This document shows positions 11,222 through 23,366 of a DNA stretch of 64,000 nt, one piece after another (the first letter of the stretch is position 1; each line of letters opens with the position of its first letter). The position numbers and the translations under genes were made by a program. The stretch comes from Armillaria gallica (Eukaryota > Basidiomycota > Agaricomycetes > Agaricales > Physalacriaceae): the NCBI GenBank assembly GCA_037576215.1, contig JBANDB010000003.1, positions 2,914,001-2,978,000 on the forward strand. Direction: 5' to 3'. The notes below the pieces were generated by a model. It made no database searches. It had not been told where the DNA came from and saw nothing but the letters and a program-made list of their open reading frames with translations.

Positions 11222-12868
11222 TCAACATACTCGACTGGGAGGCACAAAAACCTTCACCGCACCCTGAGGAAGCTGCAAAACTTCCTCTATGTGATTGAAA
11301 ACTTCTTTAATGTCGCACAGAAAGGTCAACTTGTCATCTGTCGGAAGAACCAATGCTCTGGTTGCGAGTCCTTGTTGACGGCGATATTACCAGAATCTCC
11401 ACGTAGGGCAAACGAAGAAAGTTGCTGCCAAGATACCACTACATGTTGATACTGTACCCAGCGCCGGTTCTCGAGCTCGTAGGCTGTCGTACCGACGTAT
11501 GTTCCTTCTGACTGATCAATGTTGTTCCGGTACATGAAGACTCTTTCCTTGACCTTTGGTATGCAGGCAAATGTCGGTTGCACGCACTGATTCCGGTTAT
11601 GACCAACCTCGTTCGTCACGCTGATACCGTCCGCCACTTCAATCAGCATCCAGTCCATGATGGCCGCATCACCAGGCAATCCAGGGTCATGCAGTGCGCT
11701 AGAGGATGGCCCAAGTGACCGGGATATGACCTGAGATTTGGAGACCAGCGTGTTCTGCGCAACAATGGTATCCCCTATACAGTACTCTGTATCTGCATTA
11801 GGATTTGAGAGCTTCCGGTTATGATTGGCGAGAGCGGTTTCCCAAATAGCGATACAGGGCTTGTTTTGTTCGGCCTCCTTTTCCTGAATGGCTTGACACA
11901 TGGCTTCGTTGTCTCCAGCAGTACGTAGTCTCTTCTTGGTGTTAGATTCGGTAGCTGCCAGTCGTTCCTCAAGGTATGACCTTACTTTCTCCCTGTAGAT
12001 GAAAGTTCGATGTTGATGGTAGAGATGCTGGGAATGCCTCTCTACGGGTATAGGCTAGGAAGGAACAGCTCGTATCGGAAGGACATGGTGTCCACACGTG
12101 AGCACGTATGACCGTGTATCCGTTCTGCTTCGACCGATGTACGGTGGATGATTCGTACTGGTCTTGAACGAAGGAATGGATAAAACCAATCCGACGCTTG
12201 AACGGCGTGAATCAGTGTCATTTGCCGTAGCGGTTTGTGAAAACGGCAGGTTGATAATTGGGCGTCCTGGAGCAACTTCGTCGAAAATCCACGGCATGAT
12301 ACTATGCGTATCGTCCGCACTGGTATATGCCGATACTCTGGCAAGTTCATGTGACATCGCCCCTTGGACGACATGTACATGATGTCCGATACCTTGGGGT
12401 AGGGGAGGGGGTCCACCGCGGAGGAGTGGCTGGAAGGAGTCGACCAAAACAGCGACGATAGGTTCCCAGTTCGTCATTATAGTATATCTGCGTGTAGTGG
12501 TGAGACCGACTACAAAGACATACGGTTCGAAGGTCTGTACGCCTAAGAGATGGGGGCTGAGGCAATCAACCATTATCCGGCTTCCTTCGTCCAATAACCT
12601 AGCACAGGCTTCATCAACTGCTGGTCCATATGTAAACGGACATTCTCCAGGACCCGAGGCCTGAATATTCCACCTACATGTGGAAAGCTATAGTCAATTA
12701 TCGCCAAATATCACGCTTTAACACATACCCAAACTTAACGGCGAGGACCCTTTGAGATTCTTCGATCTCGCTCTGTGTCAATGCGTTCGGCTGGTCCTCT
12801 GGTGACAGTGTAATGCTGGTGTCGCCATCGCTTAGGCGGTCTTTGGATTGCGAGAATTGTGGTGTCAT
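11222..12868 (-). pseudogene. Trypsin-like serine protease homologue, copy 1 (decayed)
   Basis: On the minus strand the ATG at 12868 opens MTPQFSQSKDRLSDG. A GT-AG intron (12728-12674) leads into a long exon. The three parts of a chymotrypsin-fold catalytic triad are in order: YVLTCGHHVLP (His), IMDWMLIEVADG (Asp) and FALRGDSGNIAVN (Ser). This is why I call it a trypsin-like protein; the intervening sequence is unfamiliar. Two lesions show. An in-frame TAG sits just after IRAVPS (about 12052-12054) where the paralogue near 33000 has TTA. A shift after GDSGNIAVN moves the ending FLCDIKEVFNHIEEV into another frame. Either the gene is dead or it yields fragments. No signal peptide was seen, so an intracellular role is likelier. 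Confidence 0.6.
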
Positions 12869-13058
12869 GGCGGGTACTGGTACTGGTGGTATGACGGGGA
12901 AAGTGAGTGATTCCTGTTTTGAGTCGTCGAACTAAGGGGACAGACATTCCACACGACTGAGGAGACCCGACATAAGACAAAATTATGGTCGCAGACATCT
13001 CAGGTGATTACCGAAACCATTCCCATTACCAGAATAAATTCTGTACAGATGTCCACAA

Positions 13059-13319
13059 TCACGTCGGCCATATCGTCGAGTCGAAAGTTGGACATGATGG
13101 CGGAAGTGGCGGCACTGACTTCTTCGCCACACCATCAGTTAGCGAACAAAAATGTTGAAAAGGAAACATACCTTGCACCAATCCCGACCAAGACACCGTG
13201 ACAATGTGTGAGTGTTCATCCACTTTCCGTCTCAACCACCATCTCAAAGTCATCATGCGCCTCCTCTCAAGCTCTCGTTCGAGCGTAGCGTCACAGACGC
13301 TGTTGTAGGCCGCTGCCAT
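13059..13319 (-). CDS. Small hypothetical protein upstream of the protease copy
   Basis: From the ATG at 13319 the frame reads MAAAYNSVCDATLERELERR then WWLRRKVDEHSH and SWSGLVQ. It can be spliced at a GTATGT donor to a second segment with MSNFRLDDMADVIVDICTE. The arrangement is repeated near 33959-34261 with the same WWLRRKVDEH core, so it was duplicated with the protease. It might be a separate small gene or a 5' part of the protease gene. Function unknown. Confidence 0.3.
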   Translation of the reverse strand: MAAAYNSVCDATLERELERRRMMTLRWWLRRKVDEHSHIVTVSWSGLVQGMFPFQHFCSLTDGVAKKSVPPLPPSCPTFDSTIWPT

Positions 13320-14619
13320 GATAAAAGATGACCTTGAGGATTATAAGAAACAGTAGGCTGACGAAAACTCACCAGGTGAATTCTTAACGAATTTCAATGA
13401 GGGACCAACAGGACGCAAGAAAGAGAAAAAAAGAAGAAGCGGAAAGTGACGATGATGGCGGCGAGAAAGAGAGTTCGTCTTTAAGGCAAAGTTCTAACTT
13501 CCTTTTGACACGACTGTCAAGGGATAAGCGCTAGCAGTTACGACCACGTGTACATGCATCACTAACAGGTCGTCCTAGTACGCGCTTCACTTTCCTTTAT
13601 TTTCCTTCACTTCCGTCTCCTTCTGCTGCAACCGCCTCGGAGCCGTAGAAAATCAGACGAATTCTCAATCCGGGACAGGCATCTTTTACAGAAAACACGC
13701 AAGTTGTTCATTACACTTGGCAAATCTACGCGTACTGATCACTCTTTCAGCTTGTTTAATTTGTAAATGAGCGTGGAAACCGTGCAATCGCTTCGGTGTT
13801 CAAATGTTCAGGCCCAGGACTGCACAAAAACTATGCTTCTCTCCAATTCTCCTGCTAAAACCTTTCTTTCTTTCTCACTCGATGTCATTTTCTAAAGCTG
13901 TTGTTTTGTTGCATCGAAAACTATATGAAGACGATGATACCAGTGTTTCTTTTCCATGCTTCGCATGATCCGTCGCTCTGAGTCGCTAGTGCATGAGCCT
14001 CGCTCTCTGGTTCGGTCCTACTACGTCTCCGGCGTCGTTTTGAGTGGAGTACGCCAAGGCCATCCAGATCCATCCGGGAGTGCATTCCTGTGTCTTCGCA
14101 CCAGCAGCATTACCGGATGCTATGAAAAATCAGGCTCATTTCTGATGAATCATGGCACGGACGGGAGGACCTAACCTGCTTTCGGATGTTGAACGAGAAG
14201 AAGGTTAGATAGATAGATAGATAACCGGACAAATGCCGCCCCAAATAGCTCGATGAGCCAATATTGGTGGGTCGTAGCTTATCTACTATGACCTTCCTTC
14301 TCATAGTTTATTCCCGGAGCAATTTATCATCTTGAATATGTCTGGTGATGGCTACCGAAGAGGTGGCAGATATTGCGATATCTGGCATACTCTTCGTAGA
14401 TGTACACCGGTTCTTAGGAAGTACTGACTGCGCAGTCGAGGGTACCTCACTGATGACTGCAAAAACCACTTTCCTTTCCCCATGCATAGGCTAATATCTT
14501 TGTTCGTGGGCAGACACGGCTTCGCGATGTGATACTGACCGAGTCTCCTGCATGGCTCCTCAGTATATATATGTTCAGATTCTTTACCGCCAGGATTGGT
14601 AAAGTAACCCCAGCATATC
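13320..14619. other. Array spacer upstream of copy D
   Basis: No gene recognised. Nearly the whole stretch is matched at 34262-35516, showing that the protease-to-DUF6534 interval was duplicated as a block. It includes a short TAGA repeat near 14208-14222 and the palindrome-derived hairpin at 14129-14146. Confidence 0.7.
14129..14146. repeat. Degenerate member of the spacer palindrome family
   Basis: ATCAGGCTCATTTCTGAT keeps the 5-bp ATCAG/CTGAT arms plus one G-T pair but has lost pairing in the centre. The identical 18-mer occurs at 35047-35064, as expected for a duplicated block. Confidence 0.7.
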
Positions 14620-15986
14620 ATGCAGCCCGTCCCCGCAGGTTATCCCATAGCAGAACTGTAAGCTATAATCCTGACATCGAGTAGTGATATTTCCTGAGTC
14701 ATCTCATTCATTTCAGGACCGGACCTATCGTTTGTCAAATCGCACACTTCGTCTATTCAGTCCGTAACATAAGAATTTAGATCGTGGGGTGTCTCTTGAA
14801 CTGGGGACTCTTTGGAACCCTTTCCGTCCAGCTCTGTGCATAGCTCCGAGTCATTCTCCAGCAGATTGTTTCTAATGCATTTTCGTTAGATCTATACTAT
14901 CTAGCATTTCCGAACGACAGACGATTCATAAAATATCTCGTCTATGGCATCTACGTCATCGAATTTGTGCAAACGATGCTTATTGCCCACGACGAGTTTG
15001 CAACCCTCGGGTATGGCTTTGGTGATATGGACGCTCTGACTAGAAATAACTTCTATTGGCTCACTATGCCCATCGCGTTTGCTATTGGTGCGCAGAGCGT
15101 TTGCTGACCCATTTTCTGTTGCTTATTAGGAGTTCAGCTGCTGGTGTGGGGCAAGTCTTCTATGCATACCGAATCTTCATATTGTCGAAGTCACGAATCA
15201 TCCCAATATTCATTATTTGTGTTCGTTGCTGTGCTCTTTCTCTGTAGCACTCTAGCTCATTTATTTACAGATATCTTTGATCACCTCTGTGGGAGCTATA
15301 TTCACAGGCATTTGCGTATTCCAAGCAGGCATAACGGCCAAAATCAACACCCGGAAGATTTATATCGCTGTCGGGGTGTGTAACTGACTGGACGTCTCCA
15401 ATTTCATGAGCTGAATCATGTCCAGATTTCGTGCGGAGCCTCCGCCCTATGTGATATTGTAATCGCTATCTGTATGACCTACTATGCGAGCTCTTTTCTC
15501 TCTCAGTTATCTTCATTCATGTTGACGCTATTCTGTAGCTTATGCGCAGCACTACCAACTTCCCTCGCACCCGAATACTTGTCACAAAAATGATTCGCCT
15601 CATGATTGAAACGGGATCTGTGACAGGTATTTACTTCGCACCATCCGACGTTGTCAAAATAATAACACCAATTATTTTTAGCTGTTGCCGCTGTGCTCAA
15701 CTTTGTCCTTTTTATTACGCTCCCCCATCAAACTTCTTACATAGCTACCAGCCTGCTCCTGCCTAAGCTATATGCGAACTCCATTTACATGGTCCTGAAT
15801 TCCCGATTCCAAATTATCGGTGGACGGGATACCTATATGTCTTCGACCGATATGAGCCTCTCGACTATGATGATAAGAGATATCGTCTCTCAATCAACAG
15901 AAGACACACGGCCTGCGGACGGGACGCAAGGACGGGAGCCAGTTGCTGTAATATCTAGTGAGGTATTCCATGATAATCATGAATAA
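14620..15986 (+). CDS. DUF6534-type seven-helix membrane protein, copy D (shortened tail)
   Basis: Exons follow the family plan: MQPVPAGYPIAEL, the microexon variant GACCGGACCTATC, then LYYLAFPNDRRFIKYLVYG, VGQVFYAYRIFILSKS, an exon where IWCG is ISCG, MRSTTNFPRTR, and a last exon with YANSIYMVLNSRFQIIGGRD. All exons are open. The tail ends early at EVFHDNHE because a short deletion after that point brings a TAA into frame; sisters continue for about 20 residues. The lost part is outside the helices, so the protein might still fold. Intron 7 has a GC donor. The gene shares flanks with the copy at 35517. Confidence 0.7.
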
Positions 15987-16509
15987 GCGTCAGTCATGGT
16001 GCTTCATGTGCTTTATTAGAACTGATTTTTCCTAAGGATAATCTATGGGACGGCTGTGTGAGCCTCCCCACGTAATTGATAGACTGACTACATTCTTCGA
16101 GCCGACACATACGGTATGCGAACTTAGCCTGGTTTTTTTATCCTTCAATACACCAATACTAGATGTTACGACGTTATTGCCAACATCGAAAGGTTGACTC
16201 AACGTGTCCGCCTTTTGCGCATATTAGAATGGTCCTGTGGCACAGTATTGATGCTGAAGTCGCTCTGCTGGCCTGTCGACAGTAGATCCACAGACCACTC
16301 TGACTCGACCAGGAATTTTGACTATCTTCCGGAAGAAAAGGAGGCTTCTGTGCTCTCTACTATTAGCACCGAGACTCGTCATCTCCGGCACTGATTAACA
16401 AGATACATAGCCAATGTCGGCGTTGGCATCAAAGTTGATTGGCGAGATAATTTTTGAGTCTTAGGATTGACCCGCTCGCAGTGGTATAACCTAGAATATT
16501 AACAATATC
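15987..16509. other. Repeat-derived spacer, no gene
   Basis: I see no coding potential. From about 16190 the sequence resembles that near 42930-43300 (shared runs such as TCTGTGCTCTCTACTAT and GGCATCAAAGTTGA), which is the 3' flank of the LINE-tail repeat. Confidence 0.5.
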
Positions 16510-17100
16510 TCTATCCTTCTGGCACTGGCACCTCGTCAAGGCTAGCAATGACTTCTTGAGCAGTTTGAGTCATTGCTAAGCTTCGAATCGGCGAATCCCT
16601 CGAGTCGAGATCAATGTCGTAGCAGTCGGGAGGCATTGTCGTCCAACGAAGTCGTTCGCCATTTTGTGCCGCAAGACATTTCATAAGGTCTTCTCGTAGG
16701 AGGTCAGGGCGTGCTGTTCATTGGAGTATCGGCAGCAGACCAGGACGTAGCGGATCATTGTTTCTGGGACGCCACAGTAGTCGCAGTTTGGGGATGGGGT
16801 AGGTCGGTGATCGGCCAAAGCTCTTGGTGACGAGGTGAGCCTGTACTCGTTTCGAGAAGTCTGTTCTTTGCTCCGTCCACAAAACCAAGTATCGCCTTCT
16901 TCGAGCGTTTCGGCCGCGATGGACAAAACTGCTTTGAATTAGGGATCAAGAACACAATGGTGGGAACCTTGAAGGCATCTGGTGTATGAAACGAAATCGA
17001 AGTGTAGGCTTCTGCGCTCTTCACACCAAATCCTCTCCATCGAGGATATTCGAATCGCAGCCATTCAAGGTACACTAGGTGATCGACTTTAGCGATATCA
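16510..17100 (-). pseudogene. Non-LTR retrotransposon C-terminal fragment
   Basis: On the minus strand, frames with FVDGAKNRLLETS, then a segment with SPNCDYCGVPETMIRYVLVCCRY, then WTTMPPDCYDIDLDSRDSPIR and AQEVIASLDEVP lie in order but are split between frames. The CxxC...H/R...C block followed by a hydrophobic-Cys stretch resembles the zinc finger that ends agaricomycete LINE polyproteins. At least one frame change separates the parts. Related fragments are at 4745-5024, 23930-24440 and 42930-44900. Confidence 0.5.
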
Positions 17101-17205
17101 AAATCGTGAATTCGTAAGGCATCTTCACTCGCGAGGTAGTAATCGATCGAAGAACAGGGAATACCTTAAGTAGTGCGCGAAGAGTCGTTGCTGTACGACT
17201 GATGT

Positions 17206-18500
17206 GTGGCGAGTCGTAGGCTCCAAGGACATCTTTGGGTGCTCCGAACCCCCATCAGCCGCCGGTACTGGGAGATGAAGCATATTTATGTATGCTCTCG
17301 CAAGGGAAGTAGAGGAGTTAAAAAATACGAGAGGGAGACGATTCACAAGCAGAAAATGCCGCACAAGCGTCTAGAGGGTGGCTGCAGAGGCTCTGTACGG
17401 GTGAAGACATATCCAGGCACCACGATCCTTCGTGGTCGATATATTTCTGATCATGATCATCCTGTCGGCCATCAAAATCTCGCCTATACAAGCCTTTCGA
17501 AGGAGACACTATCTTTGGTTCATGAGAAACTCTGCCAAGGAGTCAGCCGCCGGGAGATAGCATGAGATTTGTCTTGAGAATTTTACTTTTCTGAAGGCTA
17601 TCTCAATCTAGCTAAAGCAAATTCAAGGCATCGAATTTAACGAGGCCAATCGATCAGATTTATCAGGCACACTTATCCTCCAAATAAAATCAAAATTGCC
17701 CCAAACCAGGGGTCTGATTGGAGTACGACTGCAGCGGCAATGGGATCGTCTACTGGGAAGCCAAAGATCGTTCAAGGTCTGTCAATCAAAACGGGTCCGA
17801 AAAGAAAATATACCCGAACAGATGAACCATATGCTGGCGGCGAGAGATCCGGGAAGCAATCCAAGCCAGATGCACGGGAAGCACCAACAAAGTATGTAAC
17901 GGCCCAATTCTATGCCTTCCGCCAACTAATCTTGTTTTGTTACAGGTCCCACTTAGCTAAAGTCACCGCATCTGTCTCTGCTGTTAATCACTCATCCACA
18001 GATGAAAATTCAGGTAATTCAGACTCTGTAATTGATCCAGTCCTTTTAGCAATATCGTCATCGACTCCCATTGCACCTAGAGTATCAGATCCACAAGCAC
18101 GAAGCACTGCTTCCAGCGCCGAACAGCCTTTCGATCCGAGGACGTTTAATATCAAAGACCTCAATTCACTTCTTGGACTGGGCCGTGATCGATTAAGCGC
18201 TTTGGCGTACTACTACGACATTCCAATCAAAGGGAAGAACTCAGAACTCGCTCTATCTGTACACAACACGACCATACCTGCCCAAGTCACGGATACCCCT
18301 GTTAGGCGTCGCCGCACTGCAGCGCTTCCCCCACTTCGGCCCCAAATTGCCTTCGATGATTCCGTTGCCTCCCGTTATTCCTATGGCTATGCCGTTCCGG
18401 GATCAATACCTCACGGTCCATCTCTGGTGCCATCAGCTTCTATCAGCACTTTGCATGGGATCGAAGTGGGTTTGAAAATCTTCCACCATCTGCCATATTC
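17206..18500 (+). pseudogene. Mutator-like (MULE/FAR1-type) transposase remnant
   Basis: The first frame (17206-17565) reads YVCSRKGSRGVKKY, KRLEGGCRGSVRVKTYPG and SDHDHPVGHQN, then LSKETLSLVHEKLCQGVS. A Cys pair with an HxH and this spacing resembles the N-terminal FLYWCH/FAR1-like zinc finger of fungal MULE transposases. From 17740 a second frame contains KRKYTRTDEPYAGG and then LNSLLGLGRDRLSALAYYYD with a KGKNSELALSVH end, similar to a SAP-type DNA-binding helix pair. The catalytic core expected between them is missing, so this looks like an internally deleted element. No terminal inverted repeats were found. Confidence 0.45.
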
Positions 18501-18549
18501 CACTCCGAGACAAAACGACAGATGCCACCGCAGATGTAGTGTTTTTTTT

Positions 18550-20025
18550 TCAGTTTTTAATGAGTTTTCTGTCAATTTGATGAATCTTCACCTTTTTGGT
18601 TGCTTTCAAATCCCCGGAGAGGCGGAAATTTGTCTTGTTTTTGAATATCAGCGCTACCAAAGCAGATAAAGCACCATGACTGACGTTCACTTGGTCCATC
18701 TCATAATTATCACTGAATACCTCATTGGATAGGATGGCCACTGGCGCACGTCCTTGCATCCCGTCCGCACGGCGCAGGCCGTGTGTCTCCTGCTGACCGA
18801 GAGATGATACCTCTTATCATCGTGGTCGAGAAACTTGTATCTGTTGAAGACATATAGGTATCCCGTCCGCCGATAATTTGGAATCGGGAATTTAGCACCA
18901 TGTAAACGGTGTTAGCATATAGCTTCGGCACGAGAAGGCCGGGAGTTATGTAGTAAATCTGATAGGGGAGCACAATAACAAGAATAAAAGTGAGAAGAGA
19001 GACAACAGCTAAAAGTAAGTGGTGTTAATAGTCTGACAACGGCGGATGGTGCGAAGTAAATACCTGTCACAGATCCCATTTCAATGATGAGACGAATTAG
19101 CTTTGTGACTAGCATCCGGGTGCAATAGTAGTGGTGCTGCGCATAAGCTTCGAAATAGTATCAACGTCAATGAAGATAACTGCGGGAGAGAAAGAGCTTG
19201 CGTAGTAGGTCATGCAGATAGCGATGAGGATATCACACAAGGTGGAGGCTCTGCACCAAATCTGGATATGATTCAGCACGATGAACTTGGGACGTTCAAT
19301 CAGCTACGCACCCCGACAATGGAATACTCCTGCCATTTGTTCATTTTAGCGCCACTGTCTCCTAGGAAAGAGTAAATGCCTAGGATCATAGCTGCCACAG
19401 AACTGATCAGTGATACCTGTAAATAGATGAGCTGAACTGCTATGCAGAAAGAGCACAGCAAAGAACACAAGTGATAAATATCGGGATGATTCGTGACTTC
19501 GACAATATGAAGATCCGGTATGCATAAAAGACTTGCCCGACACAAGCAGTTGAATTCATGGTAAGTGACAGAAAATGGGATGCAAACGCTCTGCGCACCA
19601 ACAGCGCTCATGATGGGGACAGTGAGCCAATTAAAATTCGTTTTATTCAGCGCGCCAACGTCACCAAAGCCGTACCCAAAGGTTGCAAACACGTCGTGGG
19701 CAATGAGCATCGTCTGCACGAAGTCGATGATATAAATGCCATAGACAAGGCATTTTGTGAATCGTCTGTCATTCAGAAATGCCAGATAGTATAGATCTAG
19801 CAAGAATCTATTAGAAACAGCGTGCTGGAGAATGGCTTCGGAGCGACATACGGAGCTGCATAGAAAGGGTCCCGAAGAGTTTCCGAAGAGTCCCTAGTTC
19901 AAGAGATAGGCTACGATCTGACTTCCCTTATTAGTGATTGGCTAGACTAAATGTGCATTTTGACAAACGTAAGGTCCGGACCTGAACAGTTCAGCAATCG
20001 GATAACCTGTGGGGATGGGCTGCAT
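18550..20025 (-). pseudogene. DUF6534 family copy E, pseudogene with a lost intron
   Basis: The minus-strand start reads MQPIPTGYPIAEL. Intron 1 is gone except for six bases (gttcag), which keeps the frame. Downstream, the exon that should read LLNWGLFG has TAG in place of the Trp codon and a short direct duplication of CTCTTCGGA. Middle exons remain open (LYYLAFLNDRRFTKCLVYG, FYAYRIF), and the last exon keeps YANTVYMVLNSRFQIIGGRD. A 7-nt insertion near 18773 then shifts the frame before the tail. At least two lesions prevent a full protein, so I call it dead. The intron-7 donor is GC. Confidence 0.8.
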
Positions 20026-20516
20026 GATGTGTTTGGGGTTGCTTTACCGATCCTGAAAGGAAAGAATCTTTAGATATATAGTAAACAGCGATGTGGGAGA
20101 CTCGAAAGAAGTTGCTAAAATTGGTCAGTATCACACCACTGAAACCAAGCTGAAAGACAGTTGTCCAGTGCAGCGGCACTCAACCTGTGTAGTTTTATGA
20201 CTGACCATCATCGCTTTCAGAGTCGCAATTTTTTGGGGTCAATTCAGCGAGGTGATTTTGATCCTATTCTTACCTTGATTTTACAAAAATCGAAACACCG
20301 GTCAGGGGCGTTTCCCGCATCTCACCTCATCTCATCATTGCACGGCACGGTACCTTCAGGCACGCATCAATTCATTTTTGCTCATCAATAATCAGGATCG
20401 AACCTATCAAAAAACGCACCTAAATAAGCCTAAATAGCGCGACTCTAACCGCTCTACTATTGACTCACCGAGCGGCCAGCTATTTTTGGCGGCCTATAAC
20501 CTTCTTCTCATCCAAC

Positions 20517-20770
20517 ATCGCAGAAGCTGGTGCATTTTTACAGCCTAAACGAGATCTTGAAAGGTTTCCATTTCAGCTTCCGTTTTCACGACCTTGTTTG
20601 CGCGCTGTAAAACGAGAAGGTAACCGTAAGTCCGCCGTTGTATGGTGAGGAAATTTTTCATACCGCGGCCTTTTCGAGAGTCAGGAACGAGAAAGGCTTC
20701 ACTACGTAAATCAAAACCTTTTAAAAGGGCTTTGTTTTTTACCAGCTAAAACGCACTGACCTCTGCTGCG
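20517..20770 (+). mobile_element. MITE copy 1 (~250 bp)
   Basis: The ends are GCAGAAGCTGG and CCAGCTAAAACGCACTGACC followed by TCTGC, which are imperfect inverted repeats. The interior contains CGCTGTAAAACGA and AATCAAAACCTTTTAA, shared with copies near 31971 and 39735. Too short to encode a transposase. The superfamily is unclear because the target duplication is not clean. Confidence 0.6.
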
Positions 20771-20798
20771 CATCAAAAGCAGGTTAGGTTCTCCCGTC

Positions 20799-20816
20799 AT
20801 CAGAAATATTCCTGAT
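20799..20816. repeat. Palindrome in spacer of copy E
   Basis: ATCAGAAATATTCCTGAT is the exact reverse complement of the copy at 39685-39702. It pairs along its full length with one G-T wobble. Confidence 0.8.
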
Positions 20817-21265
20817 CTTTCATAGCATCCAGCAATTCTGTTGCAAAGAAGTCACACGAATGCGTCGTTGATGTCCGAAATAAGTCGTACTCCGCTGAGA
20901 ACGATTCCTTACTCAGAGACGAAGTAGAACCGGTCCAGAGAGTGAGACGCTCAGCACTTATGCGCTATCGACGGATCATGGGAGGCGTGTAGAAGAAGCA
21001 TTAGTATCGATGTCCCCATATGTGAAAAGAGTGGCATCAAGCAGCCTTGGGCCTGAACGTTTGAACGTAACACTGAAGCGATTGCGCGGATTCCATGCTC
21101 CTTTCATAGGCCAGTTTATGAGAAAAACGATGTGAATGAAACAAGCTGAGAAGGACTGTATCAATACGCGGTAAAATTGTCAAATGTAAAGAACAGCTTG
21201 CATTTTTTCTGTATTATGCCAATTGGCGCGGTAGAAACTTTGCAAAGTCCCTGCGGACCCTGAAT

Positions 21266-21560
21266 TATTCATGGCAGTGTAACGGTATCCGCAGAGGGAT
21301 CGTGACGGAGAACAGAAGGTCTCCTGGTGGTCGGTAAAGTATTCTGGAAGAGGAAGCGGTCTGTAGGTTCCCCCATTCTCCGCGCTAGTAGAGATCTTGC
21401 GAGAGGTGGAGCGTTGTAATTTATCAGCTCGCCAAGCTCAAGCCTAGTCTCCTCATCCATTGGAGATACCAGACTGCGGATACGATGTACTCCAAGGGGC
21501 AATTGCTTAAGCTGGAAAGATTGAAGAGAAGGAAGCTACAAAAGGTCCAGAGCCTAGGTG
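21266..21560 (-). pseudogene. Fragment related to the hypothetical gene at 38600-39138
   Basis: The minus-strand frame contains VSPMDEETRLELGELINY, PPLARSLLARRMGEPT and FLFQNTLP. These match VSPVDEEARLDLDELIKY and PPLARSLLAQRMEKPT at 38940-39090 on the other strand. The stretch further right (CCTAGGTGGTTAACGC and a GGCTGTGCTTTCCTTTC run) also matches, inverted. Function unknown. Confidence 0.45.
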
Positions 21561-21938
21561 GTTAACGCGGAGAAAGGATATTTATGTGGCTGTGCTTTCC
21601 TTTCTCGTTGCGGACCGATGTTGCCGATCTTCGTCTCGCCAAGCACCTCTGGCCGATGTTTCACGAAATGTAAAAGCGTGATCTGTATATACACAACAAC
21701 TTGATAGGAGTATGATCAAAATCACCAAAAAAAACCACCTCGCCGAGTTGACCCCAGAATCGCGGTTCTAACAGCCACAATGGTGAGTCACCACATTACA
21801 CATGTTGAGCGCTTAACGACTGCCTTTCAGCTCGTTTTCAGCGATGTAATACTGACTGGTCTTGGCCAAGTCTTGGCGGTTTAGTATATATTTACTACTA
21901 CTTTCCCTTCAGGACCGATAGAGCAACCCCGACACATC

Positions 21939-23366
21939 ATGCAGCCCGTCCCTGCAGGTTATCCCATAGCAGAACTGTAAGTGATAATCGTGGAATAAAG
22001 AAGCGGTATTTCCTGAGCCATCTCATTTCAGGACCGGACCCTACGTTTGTCAAATCGCACACTTCGTCCATTCAGTCCGTAACATAAGAATTTAGATTGT
22101 AGGCGCTCTCTTGAACTGGGGACTCTTCGGGACCCTTTCTGTGCAGCTCTGTGCGTCACTCCGAGTCATTCTCCAGCAGATTGTTTCTAATGCATTTTCA
22201 TTAGATCTGTACTATCTAGCATTTCCGAACGACAGAGGAATCACAAAATATCTCGTCTATGGAATCTACATCATTGAACTTGTGCAGACGGTGCTTGTTG
22301 CCCACGACACATTTGCGATGTTTGGGTACGGCTTCAGTGACATGGACGCTATGACTGCAAAGCATTTGTCTTGGTTCACTATCCCCATCATGAGCGCTAT
22401 TGGTACGTAGCATTTGCTACCCATTTTCTGTTACTTATCTCGAGTTCAGTTGCTGGTGTGGGGCAAGTCTTCTATGCATACCGAATCTTCATAGTGTCGA
22501 AGTCACGAATCATCCCGATATTCCTCATTTGTGTTCGTTGCTGTGTTCTTTCTCCGTAGCACTCTAGCTCATTTATTTACAGATATCATTGATCAACTCT
22601 GTGGCATCTATATTCACAGGCATTTACGGATTCCAAGCAGGCGTAATCAATAAACTCAACACCCGGAAGATGCATATCGCTGTCGGGGTGTGTAACGGAC
22701 TGGACGTCTCCAATTTCATGAGCTGAATCATGTCCAGATTTCGCGCGGAGCCTCCGCCCTATGTGATATCCTCATCGCTATCTGCATGACCTACTACGCG
22801 AGCTCTTTCTCTCTTTCAGTGTCCTTCATTGTTGGTTAATACTATTTCATAGCTTATGCGCAGCACCACTAATTTCCGTCGCACTCGAATGCTGGTCACG
22901 AAAATAATTCGTCTCACGATTGAAACGGGATCTGTGACAGGTATTCAATCCGCATCATCTGCCGTTGTCAAAATAATAACACCGCTTACTTCTAGCTCTT
23001 ACCGCTCTGCTTAACGCTGTCCTTCTTATTGTGATACCCCATCAATCTTCTTACTTAGCTCCTGGCCTAGTCATGCCTAAGCTATATGCCAACTCCGTTT
23101 ACATGGTGCTGAATTCCCGATTCCAAATTATCGGTGGACGGGATACCTATAGGTCTTCGACCGATATGAGCATCACGACCACGATGATAAGAGATATCAT
23201 CTCTCAATCGGCAGAAGAGATACGGCCTGCGGACGGGACGCCAGGACAGGCGCCAGTGGCCGTCCTATCCAATGAGGTATTCAACGATAATTATGACATG
23301 GGCCAAGTGAACGTCAGTCATGGTGCTTTATCTGCTTTATTAGCGCTGATTTTCCCCCAAGCATAA
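21939..23366 (+). CDS. DUF6534-type seven-helix membrane protein, copy F
   Basis: All nine family exons are open. Landmarks are MQPVPAGYPIAEL, the microexon GACCGGACCCTAC, LLNWGLFGTLSVQL, LYYLAFPNDRGITKYLVYG, VGQVFYAYRIFIVSKS, ISRGASALCDILIAI, MRSTTNFRRTRMLV and LYANSVYMVLNSRFQIIGGRD. The tail runs to NYDMGQVNVSHGALSALLAL. Intron 4 is a little shorter than in sisters and starts gtacgt. Intron 7 has a GC donor. This is one of the best candidates for a working copy. Upstream (21600-21930) and downstream flanks are shared with the copies at 40432 and 47888; the downstream flank still shows the empty insertion site of the hAT-like element found after copy I. Confidence 0.8.

Larger units (their letters stand above)
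20026..21265. other. Inverted spacer upstream of copy E
   Basis: No gene recognised. It contains a MITE (20517-20770) and the palindrome 20799-20816, both in the reverse order of the spacer before copy I. From about 20980 to 21260 it matches, inverted, the stretch near 39140-39340 (for example GGCGCGGTAGAAACTTTGCA). Confidence 0.6.
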
